Assembly (NCBI GenBank): GCA_041844915.1
Contig: JBGZBY010000025.1
Span: 1-8,961, forward strand
Origin: W11650 sp041844915
GTDB lineage: Bacteria; Bacillota; Clostridia; Lachnospirales; Vallitaleaceae
Length of the DNA stretch: 8,961 bases
Direction: 5' to 3'
Numbering within the stretch: the stretch's first letter is position 1; each line of letters starts with the position of its first letter. The notes beneath the pieces were generated by a model. It had not been told where the DNA came from, made no database searches, and worked only from the letters and a program-made list of their open reading frames with translations. A program made the position numbers and the translations under genes. Of this stretch, positions 5,942 through 8,961 are shown piece after piece.

Positions 5942-6304
5942 TTATTTTGATGAGGGATAGCTGTAGTTTTCAACCTCGACCTTATCCACGTCCTCGAAAG
6001 GAGCCAATGTTGAAATCATCTTTACTGGAGCATCATAAGGATTGATACAATAGTGGATTTCGTTAGGCTCAATATGGATAAAATCGCCGGCAGCCAGATG
6101 GTGAACAATTCCATCGACGACGATATCAATTTTTCCTTCCAAAATAAAGAAATTTTCTTCCATGATATTATGAAAATGTGCTTTAAAATCCTCGCCGGGC
6201 AGAAACTGAACAATGGCAAAGTTCATTCGGGGGCCCTTCATCAGATATTTTGGCCCGCTGTTGCCGAAGCGATATTCTCTTTCTTTTTCATTAATGATAT
6301 ACAT
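5942..6304 (-). CDS. Small single-domain cupin, third gene of lsr-type operon
   Basis: This 120-aa protein is one compact cupin beta-barrel. Cupin motif 1 is complete: G37-x5-H43-x-H45-x4-E50-x6-G57 (GEDFKAHFH, then EENFFILEG). Motif 2 is GDFIHIEPNEIHYCIN, keeping G73, H84 and N88 but with Glu and Asn replacing the usual Pro and Gly. H43, H45, E50 and H84 are the expected metal ligands, so a metal-dependent enzyme or sugar-binding role is likely. There is no signal peptide, so it should be cytoplasmic. ATG at 6304 follows AGGAGG with a 5-nt gap, and that site overlaps the lsrK stop, giving a 9-bp junction and probable translational coupling. By context it may isomerise, oxidise or bind phosphorylated AI-2 in place of LsrG; this is inference. 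Confidence 0.93.
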   Translation of the reverse strand: MYIINEKEREYRFGNSGPKYLMKGPRMNFAIVQFLPGEDFKAHFHNIMEENFFILEGKIDIVVDGIVHHLAAGDFIHIEPNEIHYCINPYDAPVKMISTLAPFEDVDKVEVENYSYPSSK

Positions 6305-6313
6305 AAAAACCTC

Positions 6314-7879
6314 CTATAATCCCGGGGCTGTCCACATACTCCGAAGTAAGCCTTGGTTGATTAGCTCCAGTTGATGTTTATAAAAACTCTGCCATTTATT
6401 GTAAATTTCCGAATAAAGAGCATGATTTTTCGTGTCTGGGTAGTAAGTAGTATCCCATTGGATTAGCTCCTCTGTTGCTTTGACTAAATCAGGATAAAGA
6501 CCAATTCCATGTCCGGCTAAAATAGCGGCGCCCAAAGCAGTTGCTTCCTTTACAACGGGCACCTTGACCGGAAGGCCTAGAACATCGGCTAGGATTTGGC
6601 ACCACAGCGGACTTTTGGCTGCGCCGCCGGCAAAAATAATTTCCTTTGGTCTATGCTTGGCGGTATCGGAAACTAATTCCAGATGTCCTTTCGTTACTAA
6701 GGCGGCATTTTCTAAAATGGCGCGGTAAAAGGTATATTTAGAAAAACGAATGGGATCCAGCTCAAAATTAGCAAAGGCAGGAGCGGCATGCTTCCAGTGG
6801 ATAAAATTCATTACATCGGAAAAGCTGCACAGCATTCCGTAGCTACCCGCCGGTATTTTGGCAGCATATTCGTTTAAAAGATCGTAAGCATCCTGTCCTC
6901 TGGATGCCGCCAGCTCCTTCTCCGCCTGACAAAAGCCATCGCGGAACCAGCGCAGAACCAATCCCGGCTGAAAGGCCAGGGCTTCGTATTGCCAGACCTT
7001 GGGGATGGCATGACAATTAACGCGAAGCCGGCAATGAGGATCGGTCTGAGGCGTATCCGTGTTGTATTCATATTGCCAGAAGCTTCCGCCTAAGACAACA
7101 GCCTGATGGGGCTTTACAGATCCGACGCCGATACAGCCCAGCTGAGAATCGCCGCCGCCGACAACAACAGGAGTACCGGCTGCCAATCCAGTTTCTTGCT
7201 GACAACGCTCCGAGGTATGTCCGATAAGAGAGCCGCATTCCCTAGTTTCCGGAAAGATATCAGTTCTCAAACCACAGCGGGCGGCAATAGAGGGCTCCCA
7301 TGTTCTTGACCGCAGACAAAACAAGCCGGATGTAGAGCCATTGCTTGGTTCGACGGCAAGCATGTCAGTCATTTTGTAAATCAGCCAGTCGTTAAACATA
7401 CCGATTGCCGAAATGGATTCGTAAATTTTGGGCTGCTTATTTTTCACCCAAAGCAGACGAGGCAAGGCGCTAAGCGCGTAAGTTTCTCCGGACTCATGGT
7501 AGAAAAACTCCTCCTGCTGCGGGTAATCATTTAACAGCTGAACTACCTCGTCCTTGCTGCGCGCGTCTACATTGGCGCAAGCCCAGATTTCTTGACCATC
7601 TTTATCATAAAGGACAATTCCTTCCCGCATGCAGGTTGTGGAAACAGCGGCAATTTCTTCTGGTTTGGCGCTGGTTTTGACAAGCAGCTCTCGAATACAT
7701 TGGCAAACGGATTGCCAGTTATTTGTCCAATCGAAATTCATACTGCCCGGATAGGCGGGATCTTCTTTGTGTTCCCATTCCTTTTGCACACAGCCGAGTT
7801 GATTTCCGAAGAAATCAAACAAAACGGCTCGGATGCTTCCGGTTCCAGCGTCAATCGCCAGTAAATATTGTTTTTCCAT
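6314..7879 (-). CDS. lsrK: Autoinducer-2 kinase LsrK, FGGY family
   Basis: LsrK uses ATP to phosphorylate the quorum signal AI-2 (DPD), trapping it in the cytoplasm and making the inducer of LsrR. The 521-aa protein resembles enteric LsrK throughout: DAGTGSIRAVLFD (10-22, phosphate loop), SMREGIVLY-like CMREGIVLY (83-91), WACANVDAR (99-107), AVEPSNGSTSGL, VVVGGGDSQLGC with the likely catalytic Asp at 244, GGSFWQ, the FAGGAAKSPLW signature of the C-terminal ATPase domain (416-426), PVVKEATALGAAI, and the ending WTAPGL. Related FGGY kinases act on xylulose, rhamnulose or glycerol, but these motifs and the C-terminus favour LsrK. I chose ATG 7879, with AGGTG 6 nt upstream, 5 bp after lsrR. A GTG at 7888 would add three residues and overlap the lsrR stop (GTGA). 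Confidence 0.93.
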   Translation of the reverse strand: MEKQYLLAIDAGTGSIRAVLFDFFGNQLGCVQKEWEHKEDPAYPGSMNFDWTNNWQSVCQCIRELLVKTSAKPEEIAAVSTTCMREGIVLYDKDGQEIWACANVDARSKDEVVQLLNDYPQQEEFFYHESGETYALSALPRLLWVKNKQPKIYESISAIGMFNDWLIYKMTDMLAVEPSNGSTSGLFCLRSRTWEPSIAARCGLRTDIFPETRECGSLIGHTSERCQQETGLAAGTPVVVGGGDSQLGCIGVGSVKPHQAVVLGGSFWQYEYNTDTPQTDPHCRLRVNCHAIPKVWQYEALAFQPGLVLRWFRDGFCQAEKELAASRGQDAYDLLNEYAAKIPAGSYGMLCSFSDVMNFIHWKHAAPAFANFELDPIRFSKYTFYRAILENAALVTKGHLELVSDTAKHRPKEIIFAGGAAKSPLWCQILADVLGLPVKVPVVKEATALGAAILAGHGIGLYPDLVKATEELIQWDTTYYPDTKNHALYSEIYNKWQSFYKHQLELINQGLLRSMWTAPGL

Positions 7880-7884
7880 AGGCT

Positions 7885-8799
7885 TCACCTTTCCTCTGTC
7901 AGCTTTATAGCAGTATTTTCGTCGGTTACTAGGATATCAAGATATCCGCCGTGTAAAGCGGCGCGGATTGCTTCTATCTTTTGCGGCCCGCCGGAAACGC
8001 CGATGACATTATTCAATTCCTTTAAGGTACTAAGCGGCGTGCTGAAGAGCCGCTCCTCAATATCGCTGTGAATAGGTTCGCCCTTTTTATTGATAAAATG
8101 AGTTAAAATATCGCCGACGGCACCCTGCATACTCAGGTAGGAAAAATCGCTTTGATTTAAAATGCCGTTGGTAAGAATGGTGGCTTCTGGGTTCATAGCG
8201 CCGATACCAACTACAGTCAGGCTGGCAAGGCGAACCATACGGGCAATTTTTTGAATTGGCGGCTCCTGCTGCATGGCCCTACACATTTCCTTGGAGGAAA
8301 CCAGCAGCGGCGCCGGATAAAGATAGAGCTTAGCGTTAAAGATATTGGAATGAATATTCGGCAGATAATAGCTAACGCCGCCGGTTAAGGAAATGACGGA
8401 AATAGGCATTTCGGTAATCGTTGCCAAATGATTTAATACCCGGCTGGGCGTATCGCCGTATCCCATGTTGATGAACATATTTTCAGTCAAGCGATTGTTA
8501 ATATACATAGCGCAGGCCTGGGAAATTGTTTCGTTTAAGTTGGCGTTTGCCGGCGGAGTAGGAACGACGAATGCGTCCTTTAAGCCCCAATGCTTTATTA
8601 GCTTTTGCTCTATCAGCAGCTGACGGCTTTGCTCGGGACATATTTTAAATTGAATTACTCCGGTTTGCTTTGCTTTTTCTAATAGCTTAATGACTTTCAT
8701 TCGAGAAATATCCAGCTGCTTGGAAATATCCTGCTGGGTCATGTTTTCTATATAATAATACCAAGCGGCCTTTACAATTAAAGAATCTTCGTAGCTCAT
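7885..8799 (-). CDS. lsrR: LsrR-like transcriptional regulator, SorC family
   Basis: This 304-aa protein has an N-terminal helix-turn-helix (about 19-42, MTQQDISKQLDISRMKVIKLL) and a C-terminal sugar-phosphate-sensing domain of the SorC/DeoR effector type (about 58-304). Landmarks are NMGYGDT (111-117), LTGGV, YPAPLL, VVGIGAM (196-202), GAVGDI (226-231), GVSGGPQK (267-274) and LVTDE (290-294), all with counterparts in E. coli LsrR (317 aa). In E. coli LsrR represses the lsr genes until phospho-AI-2 binds. Being first in an operon with lsrK strongly supports the same circuit, although SorC-family regulators also sense other sugar phosphates. ATG at 8799 follows AAAGG with a 7-nt gap. A consensus promoter and direct repeats lie upstream, which suggests autoregulation. 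Confidence 0.9.
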   Translation of the reverse strand: MSYEDSLIVKAAWYYYIENMTQQDISKQLDISRMKVIKLLEKAKQTGVIQFKICPEQSRQLLIEQKLIKHWGLKDAFVVPTPPANANLNETISQACAMYINNRLTENMFINMGYGDTPSRVLNHLATITEMPISVISLTGGVSYYLPNIHSNIFNAKLYLYPAPLLVSSKEMCRAMQQEPPIQKIARMVRLASLTVVGIGAMNPEATILTNGILNQSDFSYLSMQGAVGDILTHFINKKGEPIHSDIEERLFSTPLSTLKELNNVIGVSGGPQKIEAIRAALHGGYLDILVTDENTAIKLTEER

Positions 8800-8806
8800 G
8801 GGATAA

Positions 8807-8811
8807 CCTTT
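8807..8811 (-). promoter_or_regulatory. Ribosome binding site of lsrR
   Basis: AAAGG on the minus strand, 7 nt before the ATG at 8799. It is weaker than the AGGAGG sites elsewhere in the window and abuts the first operator-like repeat (8813-8825). Confidence 0.55.
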
Positions 8812-8812
8812 C

Positions 8813-8844
8813 GAACAAATGTTTATGATAAGAATAAATGTTTA
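8813..8844 (-). promoter_or_regulatory. Candidate LsrR operator: two 13-bp direct repeats
   Basis: On the plus strand GAACAAATGTTTA (8813-8825) and GAATAAATGTTTA (8832-8844) are direct repeats with one mismatch and a 19-bp period, about two helical turns. The second copy overlaps the predicted transcription start (near 8843); the first lies in the leader next to the ribosome binding site. A repressor bound there would block initiation. Assignment to LsrR is inference from position. Confidence 0.6.
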
Positions 8845-8849
8845 AAGTG

Positions 8850-8878
8850 AGTATAACAAAGAAAAGAGAAAATGTCAA
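8850..8878 (-). promoter_or_regulatory. Promoter of the lsrR-lsrK-cupin operon
   Basis: On the minus strand TTGACA (8878-8873) and TATACT (8855-8850) are 17 bp apart, nearly a perfect vegetative promoter. Transcription should start near 8843, about 44 nt before lsrR. So strong a promoter implies that repression is the main control. Confidence 0.87.
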
Positions 8879-8909
8879 TACAAAAACCAGAACGGAGCAA
8901 TTCTTTATA

Positions 8910-8929
8910 AAAGAAAACAGCTTTTCTTT
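8910..8929. other. A/T-rich hairpin upstream of the lsr promoter
   Basis: AAAGAAAA (8910-8917) and TTTTCTTT (8922-8929) form a perfect 8-bp stem with a CAGC loop. It is A/T-rich and has no long T tract, so it is at best a weak terminator for a gene beyond the window edge. The rest of 8880-8961 is A-rich with no gene seen. Confidence 0.3.
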
Positions 8930-8961
8930 CTAAAAAACAAGGAAAATATATAAAAAATAAA

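Noticed and set aside
6053..6319. 88-codon plus-strand frame opposite the cupin
   Set aside because: It is antisense to the cupin, which has complete motifs and a perfect ribosome binding site.
6314..7879. Rhamnulokinase or xylulokinase identity for the FGGY kinase, suggested by the nearby rhaM remnant
   Set aside because: CMREGIVLY, WACANVDAR, the C-terminal APGL and the adjoining LsrR-like regulator fit LsrK better. The rhaM fragment is more than 5 kb away, on the other strand and broken.

Overview
The window looks like chromosomal DNA of a low-to-moderate G+C Gram-positive bacterium, probably a member of the Clostridia. The grounds are the S12-S7-EF-G-EF-Tu gene order, the Firmicutes-type S12 with an enlarged N-terminal region, strong AGGAGG ribosome binding sites, consensus sigma-A-like promoters with 17-bp spacers, and Clostridia-like EF-Tu wording. 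The species cannot be named from the sequence alone.

Layout. Positions 1-243 hold about 3.5 head-to-tail copies of a 70-bp non-coding unit that can fold into hairpins; the array probably continues to the left of the window. Positions 313-674 hold two gene remnants joined out of frame: the start of a formylglycine-type sulfatase with an internal stop, and the last two thirds of an L-rhamnose mutarotase. A terminator-like hairpin ends this debris. A consensus promoter (702-730) then opens the plus-strand str operon: rpsL, rpsG, fusA and tuf. tuf has a further strong promoter of its own and a clean intrinsic terminator at 5374-5402. The usual upstream neighbours rpoB and rpoC are absent from the 700 bp before rpsL.

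Positions 5403-5941 are mostly non-coding. They contain a family of GGGGCTGTTGC repeats, one of which forms a 22-bp-stem hairpin between the convergent gene sets, and a 13-bp tandem repeat.

Positions 8878 down to 5942 (minus strand) form a compact three-gene operon: an LsrR-like SorC-family regulator, an LsrK-like autoinducer-2 kinase and a small cupin. The junctions are very tight (5 and 9 bp), so translation is probably coupled. A consensus promoter precedes lsrR and two 13-bp direct repeats lie just downstream of it, a good candidate autoregulatory operator. By analogy with enteric bacteria, the kinase would phosphorylate AI-2 (DPD) in the cytoplasm and the phosphorylated signal would release the regulator from DNA. 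No LsrACDB-type importer, LsrF or LsrG gene is in the window. The cupin occupies the place where a signal-processing enzyme would be expected and is the most interesting unexplained gene here.
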